From contig NZ_RWKI01000001.1 of assembly GCF_003984645.1 (NCBI RefSeq), forward strand, positions 310,001 through 374,000: 64,000 bases of DNA. The letters are read 5' to 3'. Shown here one piece after another: positions 16,455 through 25,146 of the stretch. Each line of letters opens with the position of its first letter. The stretch's first letter is position 1. Origin of the DNA: Variovorax sp. MHTC-1. Its GTDB lineage: Bacteria; Pseudomonadota; Gammaproteobacteria; Burkholderiales; Burkholderiaceae_C. Below the pieces are notes generated by a model. It was not told the origin of the DNA. It saw only the letters and a list, made by a program, of their open reading frames with translations, and searched no databases. Both the position numbers and the translations under genes were made by a program.

Positions 16455-17561
16455 GTGCAGAAGTCGAGTCATCTATCGGCCGCCGGCCCGCCGCGCCCGC
16501 GGCAGGAAATACGCTTCGCGCGTGGCCACGACCAGGTGAAGCTGGCCTACGCGTTGTCCGGCAGCGGCCCGCTGCTGATCAAGGCCGCGACCTGGCTGTC
16601 ACACCTCGAATACGACTGGGAAAGCCCGGTGTGGCGCCACGTGCTGCACGGGCTCTCGGCCAACGCCAGCTTCGTGCGCTACGACGAGCGCGGCTGCGGC
16701 CTGTCGGACTGGGAGGTCGACGATCTGGGCTTCGACAGCTGGCTGCGCGATCTCGAAACCGTGGTCGATGCGCTGGGCTCCGAGCGCTTCAGCCTGCTCG
16801 GCATCTCGCAGGGCGCATCGATCGCCATCGCCTACGCGGCGAAGCATCCGGAGCGGGTCACGGACCTGGTGCTGCATGGCGGCTACGCGCGCGGGCGCCT
16901 GGTGCGCAGCAATACGCCCGAACAGCGCGAGGAAGCCGAGATGATGTGCAAGCTGGCCGAACTGGGCTGGGGCAAGGAGGACGCGTCGTTCCGCCAGTTC
17001 TTCACCAGCCAGTTCATTCCCGGCGGCTCGGCCGAGCAGCACCGCTGGTTCAACGAGCTGGAGCGCATCTCGACCTCGCCCGCCAATGCCGTGCGCTTCA
17101 TGCGCGAGTTCAACCGCATCGACGTCACGCATCTTCTGGCCGAGGTGCGCTGCCCGACGCTGGTGCTGCACAGCATGCGCGATCTCCGCGTGCCCTTCGC
17201 CGAAGGGCGGCTGATCGCGAGCGGCATCCCCGGGGCCCGCTTCGTGCCTATCGACAGCGGCAATCACCTGCTGCTCGACGAGCCCGGCTGGGCGCAATGG
17301 CTTGCCGAGGTGCGCAGCTTCCTGCCCACCGCGGCGCCGGCGCACGACCCGGTGTTCGATGCGCTCACCGGTCGGGAGCGCCAATTGCTCGAACTGCTGG
17401 CCCAGGGCCGCGACAACGCGCAGATCGCAGCGACGCTGGGGCTGTCCGAAAAGACGGTGCGCAACCACCTGACCAGCGTGTTCGCCAAGCTGGAGGTCGA
17501 CAACCGCGGCCGCGCGATCGTGCTGGCGCGCGATTCGGGCTTCGGCAAGCTGACCGCCTGA
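16455..17561 (+). CDS. Alpha/beta hydrolase fused to a C-terminal LuxR-type DNA-binding domain
   Basis: A 368-residue fusion. Residues 20-295 are an alpha/beta hydrolase with nucleophile Ser118 in GISQGAS, the acid probably Asp in LHSMRDLRVPF and the His in SGNHLLLDEP. A GerE/LuxR helix-turn-helix occupies about 305-365 (LTGRERQLLELLAQGRDNAQ, SEKTVRNHLTSVFAKLEV). This suggests a one-component regulator whose sensory domain is a hydrolase fold, or an enzyme that reports on its own substrate; the ligand is unknown. The start is GTG at 16455, with only a weak AAGGG upstream. It stands alone, downstream of the MITE-like element, which may supply or disturb its promoter. Confidence 0.88.
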   Translation: MQKSSHLSAAGPPRPRQEIRFARGHDQVKLAYALSGSGPLLIKAATWLSHLEYDWESPVWRHVLHGLSANASFVRYDERGCGLSDWEVDDLGFDSWLRDLETVVDALGSERFSLLGISQGASIAIAYAAKHPERVTDLVLHGGYARGRLVRSNTPEQREEAEMMCKLAELGWGKEDASFRQFFTSQFIPGGSAEQHRWFNELERISTSPANAVRFMREFNRIDVTHLLAEVRCPTLVLHSMRDLRVPFAEGRLIASGIPGARFVPIDSGNHLLLDEPGWAQWLAEVRSFLPTAAPAHDPVFDALTGRERQLLELLAQGRDNAQIAATLGLSEKTVRNHLTSVFAKLEVDNRGRAIVLARDSGFGKLTA

Positions 17562-17627
17562 CGCGCGAGGCCGGCGATGGCGCAAATCTTCAAGACGAGG
17601 CCGGCGCCGCTGCCTATTCTCGGAAGC

Positions 17628-18107
17628 ATGACCAAGACGACCTTCAGCCTCACCGCCTGCTCTCTTCTGGCCGCACTCTCGCTGCACCAGAGCGTGCATG
17701 CCGTGGACGCGGCATCGCTGCCGGCTTCGATCCGCCTCGCGAACGCGAGAGCGCTGGTCGAGGCCAAGGACTGGAAAGGCGCCATCGCGGAATTGCAGGG
17801 CGTGAATGCCCCGAACGACCCCGACTGGAACAACCTAATGGGCTTCAGCCTGCGCAAGGCCAAGACGCCCGACTATGTTGCGGCCGAACGCTTCTACGAC
17901 ACCGCGCTGCGCATCGAGCCCAGCCACCGCGGAGCGCTCTCGTACTCCGGCGAGCTCTACCTGGTGCTGAACAACCTGCCCAAGGCGGAACAGCGGCTGA
18001 CGACGCTGAAGCTGGTCTGCAACAACGCCTGCTTCGAACAGGAGCGGCTCAGCCTTGCCATCGAGCGCTACAAGGCGGCCGGCAACACGTACGTCCCGGA
18101 GCCCTGA
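17628..18107 (+). CDS. Exported TPR-repeat protein
   Basis: A 159-residue protein with a Sec signal peptide (MTKTTFSLTACSLLAALSLH, cleavage probably near HAVDA). Tetratricopeptide-like helices follow: ARALVEAKDWKGAIAELQ, then AAERFYDTALRIEPSHRGAL and LYLVLNNLPKAEQRLTTLK. A Cys pair (CNNACF) near residue 130 may form a disulfide in the periplasm. The ATG at 17628 was chosen because the signal peptide begins there; the frame is open 51 bases further up. It lies 66 bases after the hydrolase gene on the same strand. Its role is unknown; TPR proteins usually act as scaffolds. Confidence 0.8.
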   Translation: MTKTTFSLTACSLLAALSLHQSVHAVDAASLPASIRLANARALVEAKDWKGAIAELQGVNAPNDPDWNNLMGFSLRKAKTPDYVAAERFYDTALRIEPSHRGALSYSGELYLVLNNLPKAEQRLTTLKLVCNNACFEQERLSLAIERYKAAGNTYVPEP

Positions 18108-18130
18108 GCGCTGCCGCGGCGAGCCCGCGC

Positions 18131-18721
18131 TCAGCCGCGCAGCGGCAGGCGCGCCAGCACCTCGTGGCGGCTCTGGCCGATCAGGCTGCGCACGAGGACG
18201 AACTCGCGCGCCGTCCAGGTGATGGGCTCGATCGGCCGCGTGGCGACGTGGCGATCGTCATAGAGCAGCGTCAGGTGCGGCGTGTAGTGCTCGCGGACGC
18301 CGTGGCCGAGGCCGATCTGTGCCATCGCGAGATCCAGGGCTTGCTGAAGTGCCCTCACGCCCACCAGGCCGTCTTCGCCCAACAGCACCAGCGGCATGTT
18401 GCGTGCATTGCGCGAGAAGCTGCCGACGCGGTCGAAGCCGAGCTTGAAGGTCGGCGTGGCAGTCGCTGCTTGCGCGACCCTGACCGACGCGTCTGCATGC
18501 TCCTGCGGAAAGTGCGGAAAGTCGCCCACGACATGCAGCGTCACATGAAAGCGCTTCGCGCCGAGCGGCTTGCCCTTCAGCCCGAAATCGCTCTGCAGGT
18601 CGCGCACGAGCTTCTCGATGCGCGCGATCGCGGCCGCGTCAGGAAGCAGCGCGAAGAACAGCCGGTCGGTCGACGGTGGCCGGGCTGCCACGCCGTCGAA
18701 CAATGGCTGCACGGGCGTCAC
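18131..18721 (-). CDS. thpR: 2H phosphoesterase, RNA 2',3'-cyclic phosphodiesterase (ThpR) family
   Basis: A 196-residue member of the 2'-5' RNA ligase-like 2H superfamily. Both catalytic tetrapeptides are present: HVTL (in KRFHVTLHVVGDF) and HLTL (in YTPHLTLLYDD). RLFFALLPD near the N-terminus is also family-typical. Proteins of this family open 2',3'-cyclic phosphates on RNA ends; the in vivo role is poorly known. The start is a GTG that overlaps the stop of the upstream MFS gene (GTGA), so translation is coupled to it. The 3' end converges on the TPR gene with 23 bases between them. Confidence 0.85.
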   Translation of the reverse strand: MTPVQPLFDGVAARPPSTDRLFFALLPDAAAIARIEKLVRDLQSDFGLKGKPLGAKRFHVTLHVVGDFPHFPQEHADASVRVAQAATATPTFKLGFDRVGSFSRNARNMPLVLLGEDGLVGVRALQQALDLAMAQIGLGHGVREHYTPHLTLLYDDRHVATRPIEPITWTAREFVLVRSLIGQSRHEVLARLPLRG

Positions 18722-20061
18722 GGCTGGTCGCGGGCCTCGAGCGCGCGGTTGATGCCCAGCGCCGCCAGCGTGCACGCCGCACCCGACAGCAGATAGACGC
18801 TGACGTAGGCGAGCCCGAAGTGCGCCGACAGGCCCAGCGCCACCAGCGGCGCGAACGCGGCGCCGACGAGCCAGGCCAGGTCCGAGGTGAGCGCCGCTCC
18901 GGTGTAGCGGTACTTGGAGCTGAAATTGGAAGTCACGGTGCCCGCGGCCTGGCCGTAGGACAGGCCCAGCAGCACGAAGCCGACCAGGATGAAGATGTCC
19001 TGGCCCACGGTGCCGCCGTCGAGCAGGATCGGCGCGAAGCCGCTGAAGACCGCGATCAGGATCGCCAGCACGCCCAGCGTCTGGCGCCGGCCGAAGCGGT
19101 CGGCGATCCAGCCCGAGGCGACGATGCCGCCGGCCGCGAGGAATGCGCCGACGATCTGGATGCCGAGGAATTCGGTGATGGACTGCTCCGAATACAGCCG
19201 GATCCACGACAGCGGGAACACGGTGATCAGGTGGAACAGTGCATAGCTGGCCAGCGCGGCGAAGGCGCCGATCAGCAGGTTGGAGCCTTCGTTGCGAACG
19301 AGCTCGACCACGTCGGTGGGTTCCAGTTCCTGCTCGTCGAGCAGCCGCTCGTACTCGTGCGTGACCACCAGCCGAAGCCGCGCGAACAACGCCACGACGT
19401 TGATCGCGAACGCAACGAAGAAGGCGTAGCGCCATCCCCACGAAAGGAAGTCGGCCTCGGAAAGGCTCGCATAGAGGAACGCGAACAGACCGCTGGCGAT
19501 GATGAAGCCCACCGGCGCGCCGAGCTGGCCCAGCATCGAATACCAGCCGCGGCGATTCGGGGGTGCGTTGAGCGCCAGCAGCGAGGGCAAGCCGTCCCAG
19601 GAGCCGCCCAACGCGAGCCCTTGGCCGATGCGGAAGATCGAGAGCAGCACGATGGCCGCGAAACCCGCGGTCTCATAACCGGGCAGGAACGCGATGCCGA
19701 CGGTGGAGGTGCCCAGCAGGAACAGCGCCATGGTCAGCTTGGTGCCGCGCCCCCAGCGCCGCTGCACCGCCATCGAGATCACGGTGCCGATAGGCCGCGC
19801 GATAAAGGCGAAGGAAAAGATCACGAAGGCGTAGAGTGTTCCCTGCAGCAGGTCCTCGAACGGAAAAAACAGGGCCGGGAACACCAGCACCGACGCGATG
19901 CCATAGACGAAGAAGTCGAAATATTCGGATGCGCGCCCGATGACCACGCCGACCGCGATTTCGCCCGGCGCGACCTTCGAATGGTCGGCAGTGATGAGGC
20001 GGGCATCCCTCTCGAGGGTTTCGGACGAGGGTTCGGAAGGGGCGTGGCTGATGCTGGACAT
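18718..20061 (-). CDS. MFS transporter, metabolite:H+ symporter (MHS) family
   Basis: A 447-residue inner-membrane transporter with 12 hydrophobic helices. The MHS subgroup is shown by VGVVIGRASEYFDFFVYGIA near the start, FAFIARPIGTVIS with a basic loop (RRWGRGT) after helix 2, and IGQGLALGGSWDG. The loop DRFGRR between the two halves is the usual MFS repeat. MHS proteins carry organic acids, betaines or shikimate; the substrate here is not evident. It forms an operon with thpR. It is divergent from cyoA over 172 bases that contain inverted-repeat sequence. Confidence 0.88.
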   Translation of the reverse strand: MSSISHAPSEPSSETLERDARLITADHSKVAPGEIAVGVVIGRASEYFDFFVYGIASVLVFPALFFPFEDLLQGTLYAFVIFSFAFIARPIGTVISMAVQRRWGRGTKLTMALFLLGTSTVGIAFLPGYETAGFAAIVLLSIFRIGQGLALGGSWDGLPSLLALNAPPNRRGWYSMLGQLGAPVGFIIASGLFAFLYASLSEADFLSWGWRYAFFVAFAINVVALFARLRLVVTHEYERLLDEQELEPTDVVELVRNEGSNLLIGAFAALASYALFHLITVFPLSWIRLYSEQSITEFLGIQIVGAFLAAGGIVASGWIADRFGRRQTLGVLAILIAVFSGFAPILLDGGTVGQDIFILVGFVLLGLSYGQAAGTVTSNFSSKYRYTGAALTSDLAWLVGAAFAPLVALGLSAHFGLAYVSVYLLSGAACTLAALGINRALEARDQP

Positions 20062-20131
20062 CGTGCGTGCTTCGGGTTCAGGGGGCTTGCAAGGTCGCTC
20101 AGGGTCGCATCAGATGCGGTTTTACGCCATA

Positions 20132-20178
20132 GGACAAAACGTCCAATCGCCAAACAGGGTCGATGGACGTACATTTTG
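20132..20178. promoter_or_regulatory. Inverted-repeat region between the MHS transporter gene and cyoA
   Basis: The divergent region contains GGACAAAACGTCC (20132-20144), itself a GGAC/GTCC palindrome. About 20 bases on, CGATGGACGTACATTTTG lies in opposite orientation to CAAAACGTCCAATCG, apart from a 4-base insertion. This pair is a candidate operator for either gene. RegA-type, FNR-type and other factors are possible; no classic consensus was matched. Confidence 0.35.
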
Positions 20179-20233
20179 CGCTCATCCGCAATCCGCGTTT
20201 TCCCGCGGCCTACGTTTTTTCCTCGCTCCAGGC

Positions 20234-21289
20234 ATGCCACTCCTCAAGACCCTTCGCGGACCGGCCCTCCTCGTGCTCGCTGCCCTGCTGGCGGGCTGCA
20301 ACATGGTGGTGCTCAACCCGTCCGGCGACGTGGCCGCCCAGCAGGGCCGGCTGATTGTGGTGTCCACGATGCTGATGCTGCTGATCATCGTGCCGGTCAT
20401 CGCCTTGACCTTCTTCTTCGCCTGGAAGTATCGGGAGTCCAACACCGAGGCGACCTACAAGCCGGACTGGGACCATTCGACGCAGCTCGAACTGGTGATC
20501 TGGGCCGCGCCGCTCCTGATCATCATCGCGCTCGGCGCGCTGACCTGGATCAGCACGCACACGCTCGATCCCTACCGGCCGCTCGACCGCATCGATTCAC
20601 GGCGCCCGGTGCCCGCCAACGCGAAGCCGCTGGTGGTGGAGGTGGTGGCGCTGGACTGGAAATGGCTGTTCCTGTATCCGGAGCAAGGCATCGCCACGGT
20701 CAACGAGGTCGCGGCGCCGGTGGACATGCCGATCCAGTTCCGGATCACGGCCTCCTCGGTCATGAACTCCTTCTACATCCCCGCGCTCGCCGGCCAGATC
20801 TATGCCATGCCCGGCATGGAAACCAAGCTGCACGCGGTGATGAACAAGGCCGGCACCTACGAAGGCATCTCCGCTAACTACAGCGGCGCCGGCTTCTCGG
20901 GCATGCGCTTCAAGTTCCACGGCATGAGCCAGGCCGACTTCGATCGCTGGGTGCAGAAGAACAAGGCCGAAGGCCAGACACTCACCCGTGAGGGCTACAT
21001 GCAGCTCGAACGCCCGAGCGAGCGCGAGCCGGTGCGCCGCTATGCCAGCGTGGCGCCGGGCCTGTACGACGCCATCGTCAACCGCTGCGTGGAGCCCGGC
21101 AAGATGTGCATGAAGCACATGATGGCGATCGACGCCAACGGCGGCGCGGGCCGCGGCGGCCTCTCGCCGCTGGCGATGACGACCGTGCCGCGCGGCGATC
21201 TGGGCTTGCCCGTGCGCACCCTCGCCGCCGAAATCTGCACCGTCGACAACCCAACCGGTGCGCCGCTCGCCGCCCGGACGATCCAGTAA
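20234..21289 (+). CDS. cyoA: Cytochrome bo3 ubiquinol oxidase subunit II
   Basis: A 351-residue lipoprotein subunit of the quinol oxidase. The signal ends in the lipobox LLAGC, two membrane helices follow (one around [20 protein letters not shown]), and the periplasmic cupredoxin domain follows. Conserved CyoA segments are [39 protein letters not shown] and [20 protein letters not shown]. The CuA ligands of cytochrome c oxidases are absent, as expected for a quinol oxidase. It is about 35 residues longer than E. coli CyoA at the C-terminus. The start at 20234 is set by the signal peptide. It is the first gene of cyoABCD-surf1-regBA. Confidence 0.95.
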   Translation: MPLLKTLRGPALLVLAALLAGCNMVVLNPSGDVAAQQGRLIVVSTMLMLLIIVPVIALTFFFAWKYRESNTEATYKPDWDHSTQLELVIWAAPLLIIIALGALTWISTHTLDPYRPLDRIDSRRPVPANAKPLVVEVVALDWKWLFLYPEQGIATVNEVAAPVDMPIQFRITASSVMNSFYIPALAGQIYAMPGMETKLHAVMNKAGTYEGISANYSGAGFSGMRFKFHGMSQADFDRWVQKNKAEGQTLTREGYMQLERPSEREPVRRYASVAPGLYDAIVNRCVEPGKMCMKHMMAIDANGGAGRGGLSPLAMTTVPRGDLGLPVRTLAAEICTVDNPTGAPLAARTIQ

Positions 21290-21302
21290 GCCCTTCATCA
21301 CG

Positions 21303-23306
21303 ATGCTCGACCATCCCGATCTGACCAAGCTCGTCTTCGGACGCCTCACCTGGGAGGCGATCCCCTACCACGACCCGATCCTGCTGGCGACCTTCGTCGC
21401 CGTCGTGCTGGGCGGGCTCGCCCTGCTGGGCGCGCTGACCTACTACCGCGTGTGGGGCACGCTGTGGCGCGACTGGATCACCAGCATCGACCACAAGAAG
21501 ATCGGCATCATGTACATCGTGCTCGGCCTGGTGATGCTGCTGCGCGGCTTCGCCGACGCGATCATGATGCGGCTGCAGCAGGCGATTGCCTTCGGCGACG
21601 CGACGGGCTACCTGCCACCGCACCACTACGACCAGATCTTCACCGCCCACGGCGTGATCATGATCTTCTTCGTCGCCATGCCGCTGATCACCGGGCTCAT
21701 GAACTACGTGGTGCCGCTGCAGATCGGCGCGCGCGACGTGGCCTTTCCCTTCCTCAACAACTTCAGCTTCTGGATGACCGCGAGCGGCGCGGTGCTGGTG
21801 ATGATGTCGCTGTTCGTCGGCGAGTTCGCCAAGACCGGCTGGCTCGCCTATCCGCCGCTGTCCGGCATCGCCTACAGCCCGGACGTCGGGGTCGACTACT
21901 ACATATGGTCGCTGCAGGTCGCGGGGGTCGGCACCTTGCTGTCGGGCGTGAACCTGATCGCGACCATCGTGAAGATGCGCGCGCCCGGCATGACCCTGAT
22001 GAAGATGCCGGTCTTCACCTGGACCTCGCTGTGCACCAACGTGCTGATCGTGGCCGCCTTCCCGGTGCTCACCGCGGTGCTGGCGCTCTTGTCGATGGAC
22101 CGCTACGTCGGCACGAACTTCTTCACGAACGAGCTCGGCGGCAATCCGATGATGTACGTCAACCTCATCTGGATCTGGGGCCATCCGGAGGTGTACATCC
22201 TGATCCTGCCGGTGTTCGGCGCCTTCTCCGAGATCGTGTCCACCTTCAGCGGCAAGCGCCTGTTCGGCTATGCGTCGATGGTCTACGCGACGGTGGTGAT
22301 CACCATCCTTTCCTATCTGGTGTGGCTGCATCACTTCTTCACCATGGGGTCGGGCGCCAGCGTCAACTCCTTCTTCGGCATCACCACGATGATCATCTCG
22401 ATCCCGACCGGGGCGAAGATCTTCAACTGGCTCTTCACGATGTACCGTGGGCGCATCCGCTTCGAGGTGCCGATGCTGTGGACGATCGGCTTCATGGTCA
22501 CTTTCGTGATCGGCGGCATGACCGGCGTGCTGCTCGCGGTCCCGCCGGCCGACTTCGTGCTGCACAACAGCCTGTTCCTGATCGCGCACTTCCACAACGT
22601 GATCATCGGCGGCGTGGTGTTCGGCGCCTTCGCCGCGATCACCTACTGGTTTCCGAAGGCCACCGGCATCAAGCTCGATCCGTTCTGGGGCAAGTGCTCC
22701 TTCTGGTTCTGGCTAACCGGCTTCTACTTCGCCTTCATGCCGCTGTACGTGCTCGGGCTGATGGGCGTCACGCGCCGCGTGAGCCACTTCGAGGACGCAT
22801 CGCTGCAGATCTGGTTCCAGATCGCCGCCTTCGGCGCCTTCCTGATCGCGCTCGGCATCCTCTCCTTCCTCATCCAGCTGGTCGTGACCTTCCGCAAGCG
22901 CGAATCGCTACGCGACACGACGGGCGATCCGTGGAACGGCCGCACGCTGGAGTGGTCAACCTCCTCGCCGCCGCCGGCCTACAACTTCGCCTTCACGCCG
23001 CGCATCCACGACAACGACGCCTGGTGGGACATGAAGCAGCGCGGCTACGTGCGCCCGCTCGAAGGCTACAAGGCGATCCACATGCCGAAGAACACCGCCG
23101 CCGGCTTCGTGCTGGCCATGCTCAGCGCCGTCATGGGCTTCGCGCTGATCTGGCACATGTGGCTGCTGGCCGGCGCGTCCTTCGCCGCGCTGATCCTCGC
23201 GACCATCATCCACACCTTCAACTACAAGCGCGACTATCACATACCGGCGGACGAGGTCGTCCGCACCGAGGTCGCGCGCACCCGACTCCTGGCCGGCCAT
23301 GTCTGA
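21303..23306 (+). CDS. cyoB: Cytochrome bo3 ubiquinol oxidase subunit I
   Basis: A 667-residue heme-copper oxidase subunit I that oxidises ubiquinol, reduces O2 and pumps protons. The copper-site motif [20 protein letters not shown], with His and the Tyr of the cross-link, and the HHFFTMG segment after it are intact. [17 protein letters not shown] holds the heme ligand histidines of helix X. The CyoB N-terminal extension (WEAIPYHDP) marks a quinol rather than cytochrome c oxidase. The ATG at 21303 gives the family-typical N-terminus. It overlaps cyoC by 8 bases. Confidence 0.97.
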   Translation: MLDHPDLTKLVFGRLTWEAIPYHDPILLATFVAVVLGGLALLGALTYYRVWGTLWRDWITSIDHKKIGIMYIVLGLVMLLRGFADAIMMRLQQAIAFGDATGYLPPHHYDQIFTAHGVIMIFFVAMPLITGLMNYVVPLQIGARDVAFPFLNNFSFWMTASGAVLVMMSLFVGEFAKTGWLAYPPLSGIAYSPDVGVDYYIWSLQVAGVGTLLSGVNLIATIVKMRAPGMTLMKMPVFTWTSLCTNVLIVAAFPVLTAVLALLSMDRYVGTNFFTNELGGNPMMYVNLIWIWGHPEVYILILPVFGAFSEIVSTFSGKRLFGYASMVYATVVITILSYLVWLHHFFTMGSGASVNSFFGITTMIISIPTGAKIFNWLFTMYRGRIRFEVPMLWTIGFMVTFVIGGMTGVLLAVPPADFVLHNSLFLIAHFHNVIIGGVVFGAFAAITYWFPKATGIKLDPFWGKCSFWFWLTGFYFAFMPLYVLGLMGVTRRVSHFEDASLQIWFQIAAFGAFLIALGILSFLIQLVVTFRKRESLRDTTGDPWNGRTLEWSTSSPPPAYNFAFTPRIHDNDAWWDMKQRGYVRPLEGYKAIHMPKNTAAGFVLAMLSAVMGFALIWHMWLLAGASFAALILATIIHTFNYKRDYHIPADEVVRTEVARTRLLAGHV

Positions 23307-23937
23307 GCTCACCATTCCCTCCCACGGCGTCCCGAGCGCCGACCAGAGCCTGCGCTTCTACGAGACGGAGGAGCATCACCCCGAGAACGGCACGCTGCTC
23401 GGCTTCTGGCTCTACCTGATGAGCGACTGCCTGGTCTTCGCCTGCCTGTTCGCGATGTACGGCGTGCTGGGCCGCAGCTATGCGGCCGGCCCCTCGGGCG
23501 CCGACCTGTTCGACCTGCCGCTGGTCGCGGTCAACACCGCGTTGCTGCTGCTGTCGTCGATCACCTACGGCTTCGCGATGCTCGAGATGCTGAAGAAGCG
23601 CACCGGCCCCACGCTCGCCTGGCTGGCCGTCACCGGCCTGCTGGGCGCGGGCTTCATCGGCATCGAGCTCTACGAGTTCGCGCACCTGATCCACCAAGGC
23701 GCCGGCCCGCAGCGCAGCGCCTTCCTGTCGTCCTTCTTTACGCTGGTGGGCACGCACGGGCTGCACGTGACCTTCGGCATCGTCTGGCTCGTCACCCTGA
23801 TGATCCAGGTCGGCAAGCACGGCCTCATTCCGGAGAACCGACGCAGGCTGATGTGCCTGTCGATGTTCTGGCACTTCCTGGACGTCGTGTGGATCGGCGT
23901 CTTCACCTTCGTCTATCTAATGGGAGTCCTGCCATGA
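23299..23937 (+). CDS. cyoC: Cytochrome bo3 ubiquinol oxidase subunit III
   Basis: A 212-residue subunit III with five membrane helices, the short CyoC form. Family marks are [20 protein letters not shown], the ITYGFAML helix, [16 protein letters not shown] and a closing [20 protein letters not shown]. It stabilises the subunit I core; it binds no redox centre. It begins inside the end of cyoB, so the two are translationally coupled. The 58 bases between it and cyoD contain a G/C-rich palindromic stretch (CCGCCCGAAGGGG) of the kind dispersed in this genome. Confidence 0.95.
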   Translation: MSELTIPSHGVPSADQSLRFYETEEHHPENGTLLGFWLYLMSDCLVFACLFAMYGVLGRSYAAGPSGADLFDLPLVAVNTALLLLSSITYGFAMLEMLKKRTGPTLAWLAVTGLLGAGFIGIELYEFAHLIHQGAGPQRSAFLSSFFTLVGTHGLHVTFGIVWLVTLMIQVGKHGLIPENRRRLMCLSMFWHFLDVVWIGVFTFVYLMGVLP

Positions 23938-23995
23938 GCCCCGCCCGGCCGCCCGAAGGGGCTTGCACCGTAGTGCGCAGCACGGAGGTTTCCGA

Positions 23996-24376
23996 ATGAG
24001 CGCTGCGCACGACGATCACGACCACGACGCGGACGGCGTCGGCGACCTGCACATCAGCGCCAAGGGCTACCTGACCGGCTTCATCCTGTCGGTGATCCTG
24101 ACCGCCATCCCCTTCTGGCTGGTGATGGGCAATGTGTTCCAGAGGCCCGGCCTCACGGCTTTCGTGATCCTCGGCTTCGCGGCCGTGCAGATCGTGGTCC
24201 ACATGATCTACTTCCTGCACCTGAACGCCAGGTCGCAGGGCGGCTGGAACATGCTGGCGCTGATCTTCACCGTCGTGCTGGTCGTGATCACGCTGAGCGG
24301 ATCGCTGTGGGTGATGTTCCACCTCAACCACAACATGATGCCGGCCTCGATGCACGAGATGCGCAACGCGCCTTGA
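23996..24376 (+). CDS. cyoD: Cytochrome bo3 ubiquinol oxidase subunit IV
   Basis: A 126-residue subunit IV with three membrane helices after a His/Asp-rich N-terminus (HDDHDHDAD), which could bind metal. Recognisable segments are GYLTGFILSVILTAIPFWLV and VQIVVHMIYFLHLN, both standard for CyoD. CyoD helps assemble the copper site of subunit I. The ATG at 23996 is preceded by GGAGGT at 7 bases. The gene overlaps the next one in a TTGA start/stop arrangement. No cyoE (heme O synthase) follows here; a SURF1 gene takes that place. Confidence 0.93.
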   Translation: MSAAHDDHDHDADGVGDLHISAKGYLTGFILSVILTAIPFWLVMGNVFQRPGLTAFVILGFAAVQIVVHMIYFLHLNARSQGGWNMLALIFTVVLVVITLSGSLWVMFHLNHNMMPASMHEMRNAP

Positions 24377-25146
24377 GCGCAACGCGTTCCAGGCCGGCGC
24401 TGGCGGTGCTCGCCGCGGCCGGCGCCCTGCTCTTCATCCTGTTCCTGGCGCTGGGCACGTGGCAGCTCGAGCGGCGCAGCTGGAAGCTCGAGTTGATCGA
24501 CCGCGTCGAAGGGCGCGTGCATGCGCCGCCGGCGGACGCGCCCGCACCCGCGCAATGGCCGCAGGTGAACGCGGCCGACGACGAATACCGTCACGTGCGG
24601 CTGACCGGCACCTTTCTCCACGAGCGCGAAACCCTGGTCCAGGCCTCGACCGTGCTGGGCCCCGGCCATTGGGTGTTGACGCCGCTGCAGACCGCGCAGG
24701 GCTCGGTGGTGCTGGTGAATCGCGGCTTCGTGCCGCCGGAGCGGCGCGAGCGCGCGACGCGCGCTGCCAATGCGCCGACCGGCGAGGTCGAGATCACCGG
24801 CCTCTTGCGCATGACCGAGCCTGGCGGCGGCTTCCTGCGGCGCAACGATCCCGCAGGCGAGCGCTGGTTCTCGCGCGATGTCCAGGCCATCGCCGCGGCG
24901 CGCGGCCTGGCGCCGGTGGCACCCTTCTTCGTTGATGAGGATGCACCGCGGTCGCGGCCGCAAGATGCCAGGGCCGAACCGCGCTGGCCGGCCGCCGGCT
25001 TGACGGTGATCGCCTTCCCCAACAACCATCTGGTCTACGCCCTCACCTGGTATGCGCTGGCCCTCATGGTCGCGGGTGCGGCCTGCCTGGTGGCGCGCAC
25101 CGAGCGCATCGCAACGAGAGCAAAACGGGATGCAGCAGAACACTGA
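24373..25146 (+). CDS. SURF1 family oxidase assembly protein
   Basis: A 257-residue inner-membrane protein with a helix near each end (LAVLAAAGALLFILFLALGT and HLVYALTWYALALMVAGAAC) and a periplasmic domain between. SURF1 marks are LGTWQLERRSWKLELIDRV, the GHWVLTPLQTAQGSVVLVNR segment with GFVPPERR, and FPNNHLVYALTWYALA at the end. SURF1 proteins help insert heme into heme-copper oxidases. The likely start is TTG at 24373, overlapping the cyoD stop; this fits family length and leaves almost no gap. The last 17 bases overlap the sensor kinase gene. It probably serves the Cyo complex encoded upstream. Confidence 0.9.
   Translation: MSATRSRPALAVLAAAGALLFILFLALGTWQLERRSWKLELIDRVEGRVHAPPADAPAPAQWPQVNAADDEYRHVRLTGTFLHERETLVQASTVLGPGHWVLTPLQTAQGSVVLVNRGFVPPERRERATRAANAPTGEVEITGLLRMTEPGGGFLRRNDPAGERWFSRDVQAIAAARGLAPVAPFFVDEDAPRSRPQDARAEPRWPAAGLTVIAFPNNHLVYALTWYALALMVAGAACLVARTERIATRAKRDAAEH

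Noticed and set aside
16190..18796. Plus-strand frame of 868 codons running through the MITE-like element, the hydrolase and the TPR gene
   Set aside because: Arg/Ala-rich shadow frame; the hydrolase-LuxR and TPR proteins lie in other frames with full domain matches.
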